Notes: generated by a model from the sequence alone, not told the origin. Shown: positions 1 through 8,908, numbered from the stretch's first letter. The stretch is DNA of 11,529 nt from Wuchereria bancrofti (GCA_005281725.1 SSBO01000109.1:1-11529); one strand, 5' to 3'. Made by a program: numbers and translations.

Positions 1-509
1 ATTGGCAAATATTTAGTAATATCGAATACTGTAGTTCGATGAAGTCCGATATTGTTCCTCACAAACTTTTAATTTAGCATAATCAGTTTTGCATATAAAA
101 TTCTCATCAAAAATATTTGGGAATAATGCAGTTAATTGCTGATTCAAAAATGTAAACATCTTATGAAAACTCATCAAATTGATTTTTGATCGACATTTCA
201 CTTTCATTTTGAAAAATTCAGTTTTGTAGCGATAATCAATCTATACAAATATCATAAATTTAACACTGTGTGACTCTTCTAAAGTAATTTCCGTGAGATT
301 CTGCGCATCGATTTAGTACTGTTAGCGCATGAACGCAATTACGTCATTAGCAATTACTTCATTGTTTTCATTATTTTCAATACTTTATCATAAATAAAGA
401 ATATGTTCTTATCTGTACTGATTAAATAACTCAAATGAATTAAATTGAAACAGCCTGCTACATACTATTATTATTCTTATCAAAATACAAAAGTTAAAGA
501 TATTTGTAG
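1..509. other. AT-rich stretch without a supported gene
   Basis: A 64-codon minus-strand ORF (ATG at 205-207, stop near 13) is the only long frame. It has unremarkable residues, no recognisable domain and no clear splice sites. I treat it as chance, though it could be an edge exon. Nothing else stands out. Confidence 0.5.
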
Positions 510-1035
510 GTGATTAAATTTTTATTTCATCTCTGCTCTGTCACTATTGCAAGATTGCGATATCATGTTAGCTTAGATTTTTTAGCAGCAATAAAAGTCG
601 TGCTGTCTAACAAGTATTATTCATTGTTACGTTCCCAGTTACCTTTACTCTTTGATGAAGTTACAGTAATAAGCAGTGCGAGAAATAATCATAAGTGGTT
701 GGAGAAGGAGAAAAAGATGTCTGTTTCTATTTAATATTTACACAAAGTTATGATAGGGAAAGTAAGATGTGAAGAGTTGTTTACTTAAGTATCGGTGAAC
801 GACCGCTTACCTCAATCACTGGTACTTCACAGTACAATTTACAGCGCTACCAAAATGATACCACAACAACTTTTACAAGTAAGAATGGAAAAGAAGCAAA
901 TATTTGTCTACAAAAGATGTAAAAGGTGAAAATAAATATATAGTTGATATCGATCGTTATAAGCAAACAGTTCAATGGGCAGATATTTTTCTTACATATT
1001 GGTATATTATGCATAAACCAAATTTAAATAAATAA
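510..1035 (+). pseudogene. possible decayed coding remnant, unidentified
   Basis: One plus-strand frame runs from 510 to a TGA at 927-929 with only two internal stops (TAA at 732-734 and 786-788). In DNA this AT-rich about eleven would be expected by chance. A second frame, open from 883, overlaps its end and runs to a TAA at 1033-1035; it includes KYIVDIDRYKQTVQWADIF. The residues look protein-like: LSNKYYSLLRSQLPLLFDEV in the first part and SVNDRLPQSLVLHSTIY in the middle. There is no ATG at the start (510 is GTG), and I cannot name a family. A GTAAGA donor-like site at 879 would allow an exon reading instead. A run of open frame by chance is the main alternative. Confidence 0.25.
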
Positions 1036-1413
1036 TGTTAATAAAAAAGTTGATAAGATATTTCTGTTTTTTTCTTGGAGTTAAAATTTTAGTTGAAACT
1101 TTGGAAAATAACGGTAAAAACAAAAACGTTAAATTTCCATTTCCTTTAAAAAAACCTAAAATAATTGCGATGCTTCTCCAGGCAAATCGGATAGTACCGA
1201 TAATAACTTTACTAGAGATTATCTCGAAATATTTTTGAGTTTTCAGAATCTGAAACTTATAAATATAGCTACAAAAATATGACAAATGTTCCCTGAATAC
1301 TTTTGTTAACCTTGAGATATGATTGAACTACCAGGGATTTTTTATAGCTTAATTTGGTAAGACTAGATTAAAGTATGCCAATTTTTTATACACCAAAAAT
1401 TTTTTAAAATTTA

Positions 1414-1702
1414 AAGTGATAATTTACTGGAAACTATAAGCTGGTCAGATTTTTTATTTCGTAGCCAAAAACACCATTTGTCTAAGTCTTGCAGCTCTTC
1501 ATATAAATTATTTAATTTCTCCAATAATATTTCCAGAAAAATGATTTCTGTTACAGCTGTTCATAACTGTTAATTCGTCAAATGTACATGAAATGAAATT
1601 TGCATACATTTCGCATACAAGAGCAAAGTATTCATCTGAAATGCTTAAGACTAAATCAGATAGCTTTTGTACACGCATTAAATGGTCAATAGTATCCGGT
1701 AA
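1414..1702 (-). pseudogene. possible frameshifted gene remnant, unidentified
   Basis: Two overlapping minus-strand frames look like one broken protein. The first is open 1511-1702 (64 codons, ATG at 1676-1678, stop 1508-1510) and contains QKLSDLVLSISDEYFALVCE. The second is open 1414-1560 (49 codons, stop 1411-1413) and contains LEKLNNLYEELQDLDKWCFW. A single one-base shift somewhere in 1511-1560 would connect them. A third short open frame lies just upstream near 1703-1738. The residues are amphipathic and helix-forming rather than low-complexity, which is unusual for this AT-rich background. I cannot assign a family, and there are no good splice signals to explain the frame change as an intron. 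Confidence 0.25.
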
Positions 1703-2087
1703 TCAAAGCGGAACAATTTAGCATAATTCTCAACAATGTTCTTTTTTCTTTTTTAATTCAATTCAGAAAGGGTCATTAAAGGTTAAGAACGCTTTTTGTA
1801 TTGCGAGAAAAAACTTTATTGTTCCCTTTAAAAAAAAAGTCAACGAGATACAAACAAATAAATAATTCTTAAGCCATAGCGCCACTTTGGCCACTGTGGT
1901 AAAAATACCAAAAAATATCATATTTTCCGATGTTTTTTTTTCCGTTTTTAGTCAGCTCAACTGATAGAAATGCTTTTAGCCATCGATACCATTTGCACCA
2001 TTATTTAAGCCTCTTTGGTTTTTTTTCTTACTGAAAGATGAAAGAAATTGATGAAAAAGAAATTATATCTGATAAATGTTAGGTCAT

Positions 2088-2120
2088 CAGTAATTTGTCA
2101 GTAATTACCAGTAACTTGTC
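2088..2120 (+). repeat. three imperfect tandem repeats of CAGTAA(T/C)TTGT
   Basis: CAGTAATTTGT (2088-2098), CAGTAATTAC (2099-2108) and CAGTAACTTGTC (2109-2120) are head to tail. This is a short local duplication in otherwise unique sequence. Confidence 0.6.
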
Positions 2121-2322
2121 CATAAAGATATAGATATCTGTAGAGTCTTATAATTTTTTACACTACTATATTACATTTCTTAATTTTAATGTTTTGCATA
2201 AATTTTCCAGAAAACAATTTGATGACGCAAGTCATCAAGTTGTTCTCTTTGCAAAATCCAATTTTAACTTTAGTTTACAAGACTTTAAGAATAAAAGTAG
2301 TAACATATTTGTTGATTGATAA

Positions 2323-2354
2323 ATTTTCATCAATTTTCATCATTTTCATCACTT
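2323..2354 (+). repeat. TTTTCATCA short tandem repeat
   Basis: Three units of about TTTTCATCA(A) follow one another, a typical slippage product in AT-rich DNA. Confidence 0.6.
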
Positions 2355-2470
2355 TTGATAGAAAGAATTAGTCGTCCAAGATTTCCAAAGTATTTCCTAT
2401 TTGTTTGGTAGTTTAATGAACATGTCATCTTGCTCTATCCTGTTTTTCTTTTTTTTCAGCTATTTGTCAC

Positions 2471-2835
2471 TTAAACTTCACATTTACCTTCATCTAACTT
2501 ACAGATATGTTTCGCTCGTTTGTTCAATCCAATTTGCTCCCTAAAAAGAGATTCCTTTTTTTGTGTCCGAAATTTTTTGGGATGAGCAAAACTCGGTTGG
2601 TTATTGGCGGGGGTGGCGGTTGGGCACATTATGATAGGTGAATGTAATATATTCACTTGCAGTTTCGGCTTTTCTCTTCCTCTTCTTTGGAAGCTGTAAC
2701 CTTTGAACGATCCGACCCGTTAACCGTTTTGTGTAACACAGACCTTACGGCGTCCAAAATAGCATTGCTAACAGCTAACACCGTTTTTTTTTGCTCCTTG
2801 TCTTTTGCTACCTTTGAAAAATAGCAATCTACCAT
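2471..2835 (-). CDS. possible two-exon small protein gene, unknown function
   Basis: I do not recognise this product. A minus-strand ATG at 2833-2835 (G at -3) opens a frame ending in TGA at 2653-2655. If an intron with GT at 2656-2655 and TCTTTTTAG ending at 2541 (2541-2656, 116 bp, a usual nematode size) is removed, exons 2657-2835 and 2471-2540 join in frame. They give 82 residues ending at a TAA at 2471-2473. An ATTAAA poly(A)-like signal follows at 2412-2417. The predicted protein is Lys/Glu-rich and soluble, with a middle section containing LAVSNAILDAVRSVLHK that could form a helix, and an EEEEK run near residue 54. No signal peptide or membrane segment is visible. The region is clearly GC-richer than its surroundings. 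The donor (CAA before GTGAAT) is only fair, and a plus-strand reading competes, so this remains a model. Confidence 0.3.
2507..2641 (+). CDS. competing plus-strand ORF or 5' exon, unknown function
   Basis: A 44-codon ATG ORF starts two bases after an acceptor-like CTAACTTACAG ending at 2504, as a trans-spliced nematode first exon would. A donor-like site, AG before GTGAATG, lies at 2637/2638. The peptide begins MFRSF, has a basic KKR at residues 13-15 and contains TRLVIGGGGGW near its end. The start resembles a mitochondrial presequence and the glycine run a dinucleotide-binding loop, but nothing downstream confirms either. The glycines come from a G-rich stretch that also reads as Pro/Thr/Ala on the other strand. 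This model excludes the minus-strand one over the shared bases. Confidence 0.15.
   Translation: MFRSFVQSNLLPKKRFLFLCPKFFGMSKTRLVIGGGGGWAHYDR
2663..2824 (+). other. plus-strand open frame after an acceptor-like CAG
   Basis: After ATTCACTTGCAG (ending at 2662) the plus strand is open for 53 codons up to the TAG at 2822-2824, starting FRLFSSSSLEAV. It is in the same phase as the ORF at 2507. Between the two lie only a TGA and a TAA, inside a small palindromic segment (GTGAAT ... ATTCAC, 2638-2656). The 25-bp gap is too short for an ordinary intron and would not keep frame. It is most likely the antisense shadow of the minus-strand model, or a second exon of some other splice form. Confidence 0.12.
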
Positions 2836-2913
2836 TACACATATAATTTTTATGGTTACATTTTACTCTATGCTTCACAAAAAAACTCAAAATCAACTAT
2901 ATTTGAAATATTC

Positions 2914-2949
2914 ATCCAATCCGATCCGATCCGACTCAATCTGATTCGG
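2914..2949 (+). repeat. degenerate CCGAT pentamer array
   Basis: The stretch reads ATCCAAT, CCGAT, CCGAT, CCGAC, TCAAT, CTGAT, TCGGT, a 5-bp-period tandem array with decay at both ends. The same word pair, ATCCGATCCGAT, recurs at 3421-3432. Confidence 0.7.
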
Positions 2950-3342
2950 TCAGTTAATTTACTTATATAATACGTATGATGTAATATTAATGCAAATACA
3001 TAAACCAAAATAAATTCTCATCTATCATTCAAGCAAACAAACGTATGGATCATATATATCTTTTATTTCTATTTTACACTAATTTTCATGGATATTTCAA
3101 AATTATCATCTGTTGCATAGATTAGCATTAGCTTAGAGGTAATTATAACTTCTAAGTATTTGAATTTACATGCACAGCTTATGAGCTTTTAAGTAATCTG
3201 AAGTAAATAATAATTTCTTTTTTAAGAATGCATTCATCTTTCAGTATATAAATGAATCATTACGACAATTAGTGAATAAAAATTATTACTAAATGAATTG
3301 CTGTGAATCAAACGATAACTTATCAAACGGTGATTTCAGTTG

Positions 3343-3350
3343 TGACGTAA
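3343..3350 (+). promoter_or_regulatory. CRE/ATF-like TGACGTAA site
   Basis: TGACGTAA is a bZIP (CREB/ATF/PAR) binding word. It stands directly before the GA run at 3352-3364. There is no gene start next to it, so its use is unproven. Confidence 0.15.
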
Positions 3351-3351
3351 C

Positions 3352-3364
3352 AGAGAGAGAGAGA
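3352..3364 (+). repeat. (AG)n microsatellite
   Basis: Six AG units run without interruption and are followed by ATGATAG. This is a simple repeat that could also be read as a GAGA-type motif. Confidence 0.8.
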
Positions 3365-3833
3365 TGATAGCTATTATGGAATATTTATTTCAGCATGATA
3401 GCTCATCAGTCATATCGTGTATCCGATCCGATGTATATATCCATCTCTCTCATTGTCCCCAATTTTATATTAAATTATGATTGCTATCAGTGCATTTTGA
3501 TTTGAGACATAAAATTCATCGGATGCAAAATTTTTAAAATATAAAGATGCAGTTAAAAGAAAAAAAAATTGAAAGGAAAATTTTGCAAAAATAGCAGAAT
3601 AAATATAAATTAAATTTAACTCTACGAAAAGTTATCATCTATTTTCATTCCTATCATTGACTGTAAATTTTTTCTCTCGCTTATTTATCAGTATTTTTTG
3701 GAAAGATAAAGAATCTTACCACTGTAAAATTTTTTCTTTTTTTGAAATTTAAATTCGTAAAATTCTTGCGTTTGTTTTTTTTTTTTGTTTTTTTCGGATT
3801 ATGACTTATTCACTATCGTTTTTATTTTTCTAG

Positions 3834-3911
3834 GCACTGAGTGCTGTCCAGTTTAGACAAATAAGGATATTCTAGCACCGGACAGTTGGTTACACGAAAG
3901 CTTAAGCGCAG
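3834..3911 (+). other. orphan exon-like segment, probably non-coding
   Basis: This 78-bp segment is preceded by a pyrimidine tract ending TTTTTATTTTTCTAG (through 3833) and followed by GCAG before GTGAGAAAA (donor at 3912). Both match splice consensus well. The segment is GC-richer than its flanks. All three plus-strand frames hold stops, so if it is an exon it is a UTR or non-coding RNA exon. It contains GAGTGCTGTCCAG and, nearer the end, CACCGGACAG. No partner exon is certain, but strong acceptor-like tracts also occur at 2459 and 4571 on the same strand. Confidence 0.25.
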
Positions 3912-5216
3912 GTGAGAAAAAAGCTAGCTGATATGGTTGTTTACATTTGAGAGCATTCTAAATTTCAAGGCAAAATGTGCTTTCAAAGCCTAATCGGATT
4001 TGAAATAGTAGTAAGAGCACCTTAGCCTAGCTGTGTTGATGATAGAAATGATAGATAACAAAAATTGTGATAATGCTACTGCTAAAAATCCATAAAGGTG
4101 AATCAATGAACAATAGGAAAATTGTAATGCTCTGTCATAACTCTGTTATCGTTTCAAAGAGAACTGATCCAATAACTTTTCTAAATTTATAGTTTTTCAA
4201 ACTTATACAGAAAATTTTAAAGTCTAGGAGGAAACCTATTTTTGATGTCAAACTTTCATAATCAATCAGTTAAAATATTTCTTAAAAAGAATTCACTGCT
4301 AAGAACAAAGAGTGTATGGATTTATGAATGAAGCAATCTATGCAAATAAGTTCTAAATGAAGTCAGTTTTTTTAAAAAAATAAAAAAACCAATAGACTGA
4401 AAAATTTAATCTTTTTCCTATGGAAGGTTGAACATTCGTTACTTCCTTATAGAAAGGAGCAAAGGTAGTGCCAGGGCACTGAAAAAACACATCCATCTCA
4501 CCTTGCAAAAAAGAGAAAATGTCGCACACACCTTGCAATGATCATCCGCACCTCATATTCTCCTTTTTCAGATTGATCATTATATTAGTTATTTCTCTAC
4601 CATAAATTCATTTAGACTGAAAATAAGTGTATATTTATGTAAAAATTTGGAATTTAAATGAACATCATTTATGCTTCTTATTTTAAATTCAGATATTAAG
4701 TCCATAAACAAACTTTAACCTGACAGTTTTAATCTGACTCAAATACTTTTCAACAGAATATCAAAATATGGAATTCTTTTTCGGACTGAGATGACATCTG
4801 TGTCATTAAATGATAGATTTAAAAGTGTAACTAAAGTATGAACGATTCAAAAAACGTATAAAATTGTTCCTTGTTCTCATCAATTAATGAACAGATCTTT
4901 TAGAACAATCTCAAATATATCTTAAATATATAAACACAAAGCATTTAATGCTAAATGAATTAATCGAAAAGTTTGTCGAAATTAATAAAAATCTGACTTT
5001 ATTCAATGCTGTAAAATAATGATGGTTTAACTTTCCTTGAATTTTTTTCCTTTCAATTTTTAAAACATCTTTTTGCAAAAAAAAACCCAAATGTCAAATT
5101 CCAATGAAAAAAAAGGAAGAGAAGGATGTTGATTGGATTAGAAGTTAGACATCCTCTCGATTGGGCTTACTGCTGGCTTTTATTTGGTCTTTTTTTTCGG
5201 ACATCTGAATATTTAC
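3912..5216. other. AT-rich stretch with weak exon-like signals
   Basis: At 4353-4535 the minus strand is open for about 60 codons without an ATG. It includes a TGTTTTTTCAG acceptor-like tract before the residues CPGTTFAPFYKEVTNVQ, and two TGCAAG/GTG donor-like words lie upstream. On the plus strand a good acceptor, TTCTCCTTTTTCAG, ends at 4571. None of these joins into a gene I can defend. A 62-codon plus ORF starting at 5126 crosses into the duplicated segment and looks like chance. Confidence 0.4.
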
Positions 5217-5477
5217 ATTTCAATCAACGCTACTCTCTTGACCTCCTTTACCTTTCATCCTTAGATAGCAGAGCAGATCAAAAGAACGAATTGTTGATAA
5301 TTGTCATTTGTTGAGCGAAATTTGAGTTCTTTCTGGAAAAACTAATAAAATGTTTTTTAAAAAAAGAGATTTTTAAAAAATTGATTTGTTAGTATAAATT
5401 TTCAAGGATTTTTAAAAATTTGAATGGTATATCAAATTAATATGAAGAAAAAGCATCCAGAGAGCTTTCAGAATCTG

Positions 5478-5515
5478 AATTTGTTCAATTTCAACATGTT
5501 GAAGTTGAACGAATT
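5478..5515 (+). repeat. inverted repeat, 19-base arms with two wobble positions
   Basis: The arms 5478-5496 and 5497-5515 pair along their length with only two differences, both of which become G.U pairs in plus-strand RNA. The centre is CAACATGTTG, leaving a tight CATG loop. A looser inverted pair (TTTTCAAGGATTTT at about 5399 and AAAATCCTTGAAAA at about 5541) flanks it. The same structures recur at +1,713 only because of the duplicated segment. Confidence 0.7.
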
Positions 5516-5777
5516 TGAAAATTTGTCATAATTTCATGTTAAAATCCTTGAAAAATCTTCACTTAGTACAAGAAGATATAATGAAAAGTTTCAACATTAT
5601 TTAGAACTTAACTAAAATAAAATTTTCAGGTTTTTGCAATTTGAAATTACAAAAAAGTACATTTTTCCACCATATTAATCAATTCTTTTTGTAAAAGTAT
5701 AAAATAAAATTTATATAACTTTCATTTATTGCTTTGAAACAAATTATATAAATAGTGGAAAATGTCAATAATCTCAT

Positions 5778-5837
5778 CCAAACGAACAGTCTAAAGTTTT
5801 ATGTGATTTAAAGCAGTAGCAGCAATCGTTCGTTTGG
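5778..5837 (+). repeat. 10-bp perfect inverted repeat, 40-base spacer
   Basis: CCAAACGAAC at 5778-5787 is mirrored by GTTCGTTTGG at 5828-5837. The spacer does not pair with itself in an obvious way. The right arm runs straight into a GTAAACA and ATTTGCAT motif cluster. It also appears at 7491-7550 in the duplicated copy. Confidence 0.7.
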
Positions 5838-5854
5838 TAAACATTTGCATTAAT
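5837..5854 (+). promoter_or_regulatory. forkhead plus octamer motif cluster
   Basis: GTAAACA (forkhead core) at 5837-5843 shares a base with a perfect ATTTGCAT octamer (POU-type) at 5843-5850, followed by TAAT. CATTGTT Sox-type cores occur nearby, at about 5938 and 6218. Such a cluster fits an enhancer of a developmental gene such as the sox-like gene downstream, but AT-rich DNA gives these words by chance quite often. The copy is at 7550-7567. Confidence 0.2.
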
Positions 5855-6371
5855 GACGAATTTAGATTTTGAAAAAAAAATAAAAAGTTTATATTTGAGA
5901 TGTGGTACGTTACCATTTCTTTAATCTTTTGATTTACATTGTTAGAATTAATAGAATTCTTCTCTGATCTAAATATGCCACTGATACAATCATAAATTTC
6001 AGAATATTATTACATCATAAGTAAATTATAATTCTAAGTGGAAAATAAAATTTCGTTAAAAAAGAGGGAAAATTCTTGAAATATCATTAACTTCATTAAT
6101 ATTTCATTTTCTTTCTATAATAAATTAATGAAAGGAATATATTTAAGTCTTCCATAAAAACTTTTATGAAAAATAAGTTGTTTTAAGAGGGAGAAATTGC
6201 TTGCATACAGCATGTGACATTGTTAAATTGATTTAATTAAACATAGCTGTAAACTTTTGATGAACAAATAAGAAAAATTCGTTTGTTCTCAGTATTAAAA
6301 TTTACGAGATAGAGAAGGAAAGTATAGCTAATTTAATCGTAGACATTTTGATTTATCATAAAAACATTGCT

Positions 6372-6428
6372 GTAATAATAATATAGTAATTAATAATAAT
6401 AATTAATGATAATAATAACAATAATTTA
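6372..6428 (+). repeat. TAA/ATA-rich simple repeat
   Basis: The stretch is almost entirely TAATAATAAT-type trinucleotides with a few interruptions (AATTAATGATAAT). An identical stretch occurs at 8085-8141 in the duplicated copy. Confidence 0.7.
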
Positions 6429-6928
6429 TCATAATCAGTTTAATTTAGCTATGAATGATACGTCTGAATGTATAATCTGAATGTATATGCATTTGTTATA
6501 ACAGCGATTTTATAATACAATGACTTTAGTTCCCATTTGTAAGCCCAAAGCTTTCATCCTATTACACATACAGAATTATGCAAATCAGATTATAAAATTA
6601 TTAAAAAAAAATTTAAGGCATGATTAACTTTTATTTCGTATTTAGTTTATAACTGTGTGATTACAAAGGGACATCATTGCATGAAGCACAACGATATTGA
6701 ATGCATAGACGAAAATTCATTTTACCGTAACAGAATTTTATTGAAACTCATTTTGAAAATAAAAAAAAAGAAATGTCATATTATATAGCAAATAATAGGT
6801 CTATTTTAAGATATACACATCAAAACATAAGCAAAATATATTTAATCAGAAGACATAATCTGTTACAATACATCAATAGTGGCAACAACAGGGCTATCTG
6901 AGCTGCTCCATAAAACGTGACAAAATAA

Positions 6929-6929
6929 N
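6929..6929. other. single-N assembly gap
   Basis: One undetermined base lies between the two 1,713-bp copies. In copy 2 the matching base is a at 8642. It marks a scaffold or gap-fill join rather than a sequencing ambiguity within a read. Confidence 0.9.
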
Positions 6930-8642
6930 ATTTCAATCAACGCTACTCTCTTGACCTCCTTTACCTTTCATCCTTAGATAGCAGAGCAGATCAAAAGAAC
7001 GAATTGTTGATAATTGTCATTTGTTGAGCGAAATTTGAGTTCTTTCTGGAAAAACTAATAAAATGTTTTTTAAAAAAAGAGATTTTTAAAAAATTGATTT
7101 GTTAGTATAAATTTTCAAGGATTTTTAAAAATTTGAATGGTATATCAAATTAATATGAAGAAAAAGCATCCAGAGAGCTTTCAGAATCTGAATTTGTTCA
7201 ATTTCAACATGTTGAAGTTGAACGAATTTGAAAATTTGTCATAATTTCATGTTAAAATCCTTGAAAAATCTTCACTTAGTACAAGAAGATATAATGAAAA
7301 GTTTCAACATTATTTAGAACTTAACTAAAATAAAATTTTCAGGTTTTTGCAATTTGAAATTACAAAAAAGTACATTTTTCCACCATATTAATCAATTCTT
7401 TTTGTAAAAGTATAAAATAAAATTTATATAACTTTCATTTATTGCTTTGAAACAAATTATATAAATAGTGGAAAATGTCAATAATCTCATCCAAACGAAC
7501 AGTCTAAAGTTTTATGTGATTTAAAGCAGTAGCAGCAATCGTTCGTTTGGTAAACATTTGCATTAATGACGAATTTAGATTTTGAAAAAAAAATAAAAAG
7601 TTTATATTTGAGATGTGGTACGTTACCATTTCTTTAATCTTTTGATTTACATTGTTAGAATTAATAGAATTCTTCTCTGATCTAAATATGCCACTGATAC
7701 AATCATAAATTTCAGAATATTATTACATCATAAGTAAATTATAATTCTAAGTGGAAAATAAAATTTCGTTAAAAAAGAGGGAAAATTCTTGAAATATCAT
7801 TAACTTCATTAATATTTCATTTTCTTTCTATAATAAATTAATGAAAGGAATATATTTAAGTCTTCCATAAAAACTTTTATGAAAAATAAGTTGTTTTAAG
7901 AGGGAGAAATTGCTTGCATACAGCATGTGACATTGTTAAATTGATTTAATTAAACATAGCTGTAAACTTTTGATGAACAAATAAGAAAAATTCGTTTGTT
8001 CTCAGTATTAAAATTTACGAGATAGAGAAGGAAAGTATAGCTAATTTAATCGTAGACATTTTGATTTATCATAAAAACATTGCTGTAATAATAATATAGT
8101 AATTAATAATAATAATTAATGATAATAATAACAATAATTTATCATAATCAGTTTAATTTAGCTATGAATGATACGTCTGAATGTATAATCTGAATGTATA
8201 TGCATTTGTTATAACAGCGATTTTATAATACAATGACTTTAGTTCCCATTTGTAAGCCCAAAGCTTTCATCCTATTACACATACAGAATTATGCAAATCA
8301 GATTATAAAATTATTAAAAAAAAATTTAAGGCATGATTAACTTTTATTTCGTATTTAGTTTATAACTGTGTGATTACAAAGGGACATCATTGCATGAAGC
8401 ACAACGATATTGAATGCATAGACGAAAATTCATTTTACCGTAACAGAATTTTATTGAAACTCATTTTGAAAATAAAAAAAAAGAAATGTCATATTATATA
8501 GCAAATAATAGGTCTATTTTAAGATATACACATCAAAACATAAGCAAAATATATTTAATCAGAAGACATAATCTGTTACAATACATCAATAGTGGCAACA
8601 ACAGGGCTATCTGAGCTGCTCCATAAAACGTGACAAAATAAA
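6930..8642 (+). repeat. 1,713-bp direct repeat, copy 2 (likely assembly duplication)
   Basis: This is the second copy of 5217-6929 and has no genes. It lacks the first half of the small ORF that straddles the left boundary of copy 1, so the repeat edge respects no gene or element boundary. There are no terminal inverted repeats and no target-site duplication at its ends, which argues against a mobile element. After 8642 the sequence becomes unique. Confidence 0.95.
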
Positions 8643-8721
8643 TTTGTCCCTTTGGTAAGTTAGATAATACTAGAAGTAGCTGCGACGATAGCAGCGATTA
8701 TTCCTTTTTTTTGTTCGACTA

Positions 8722-8773
8722 AATGAAAAAAGGATCTAAATTCGTCTTATAGCGAATGAAAAAAAGATCTAAA
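8722..8773 (+). repeat. 19-bp direct repeat pair
   Basis: AATGAAAAAAGGATCTAAA (8722-8740) recurs as AATGAAAAAAAGATCTAAA (8755-8773) with one difference. A weaker echo (GACTAAACGAATG) follows near 8791. Confidence 0.6.
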
Positions 8774-8908
8774 AAGATTCTGTAAAAGTGACTAAACGAA
8801 TGCTAAAAAATATGATAAAAATGGATTTTCAAAAGAAAAATAGAATAGCTAACACCGTTATATGAACTTCCATTAAATAGTTAATTTTGGAATTTCACAT
8901 TAAACTAT

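Larger units (their letters stand above)
1703..2470. other. AT-rich non-coding stretch
   Basis: This holds two small tandem repeats (2088-2120 and 2323-2354) and several T and A runs. A strong acceptor-like tract, TTTTTCTTTTTTTTCAG, ends at 2459 and has no clear open exon after it. A GC-richer word, GCGCCACTTTGGCCACTGTGG, at about 1880 is unique here. No gene is supported. Confidence 0.5.
2836..3833. other. AT-rich non-coding stretch
   Basis: This contains the CCGAT array, the TGACGTAA plus (AG)n pair and a T-rich region from about 3730 to 3793 leading to the acceptor at 3833. There are no open frames of note. Confidence 0.5.
5217..6929 (+). repeat. 1,713-bp direct repeat, copy 1 (likely assembly duplication)
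   Basis: Everything from 5217 to the N at 6929 recurs at 6930-8642 with a constant offset of 1,713, and I saw no differences in the stretches I compared. Copy 2 begins on the base after the single N. The segment is AT-rich and non-coding. It holds a G.U-tolerant inverted repeat at 5478-5515, a wider inverted pair at 5399-5414/5539-5554, a 10-bp inverted pair at 5778-5787/5828-5837 and a TAA-rich run at 6372-6428. A true tandem duplication with no divergence, meeting exactly at a gap character, is much less likely than an unmerged contig overlap. Confidence 0.95.

Noticed and set aside
13..207. 64-codon minus-strand ORF at the left edge
   Set aside because: No family, no splice signals and plain AT-rich codons; kept only as a remark.
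1007..1285. 92-codon minus ORF and overlapping 67-codon plus ORF
   Set aside because: Both are driven by A/T runs with Lys, Ile and Phe excess, and they are complementary shadows without any motif.
2507..2641. FAD/NAD-binding protein from the LVIGGGGG run
   Set aside because: The glycine run alone is not a full GxGxxG Rossmann motif, and the frame ends a few residues later.
5126..5314. 62-codon plus-strand ORF
   Set aside because: It crosses the edge of the duplicated segment, has no recognisable domain and no splice context; it is probably chance.
5217..8642. A biological tandem duplication or a transposon pair
   Set aside because: The copies appear identical, meet at an N and have no terminal repeats or target duplications; an assembly join explains it better.
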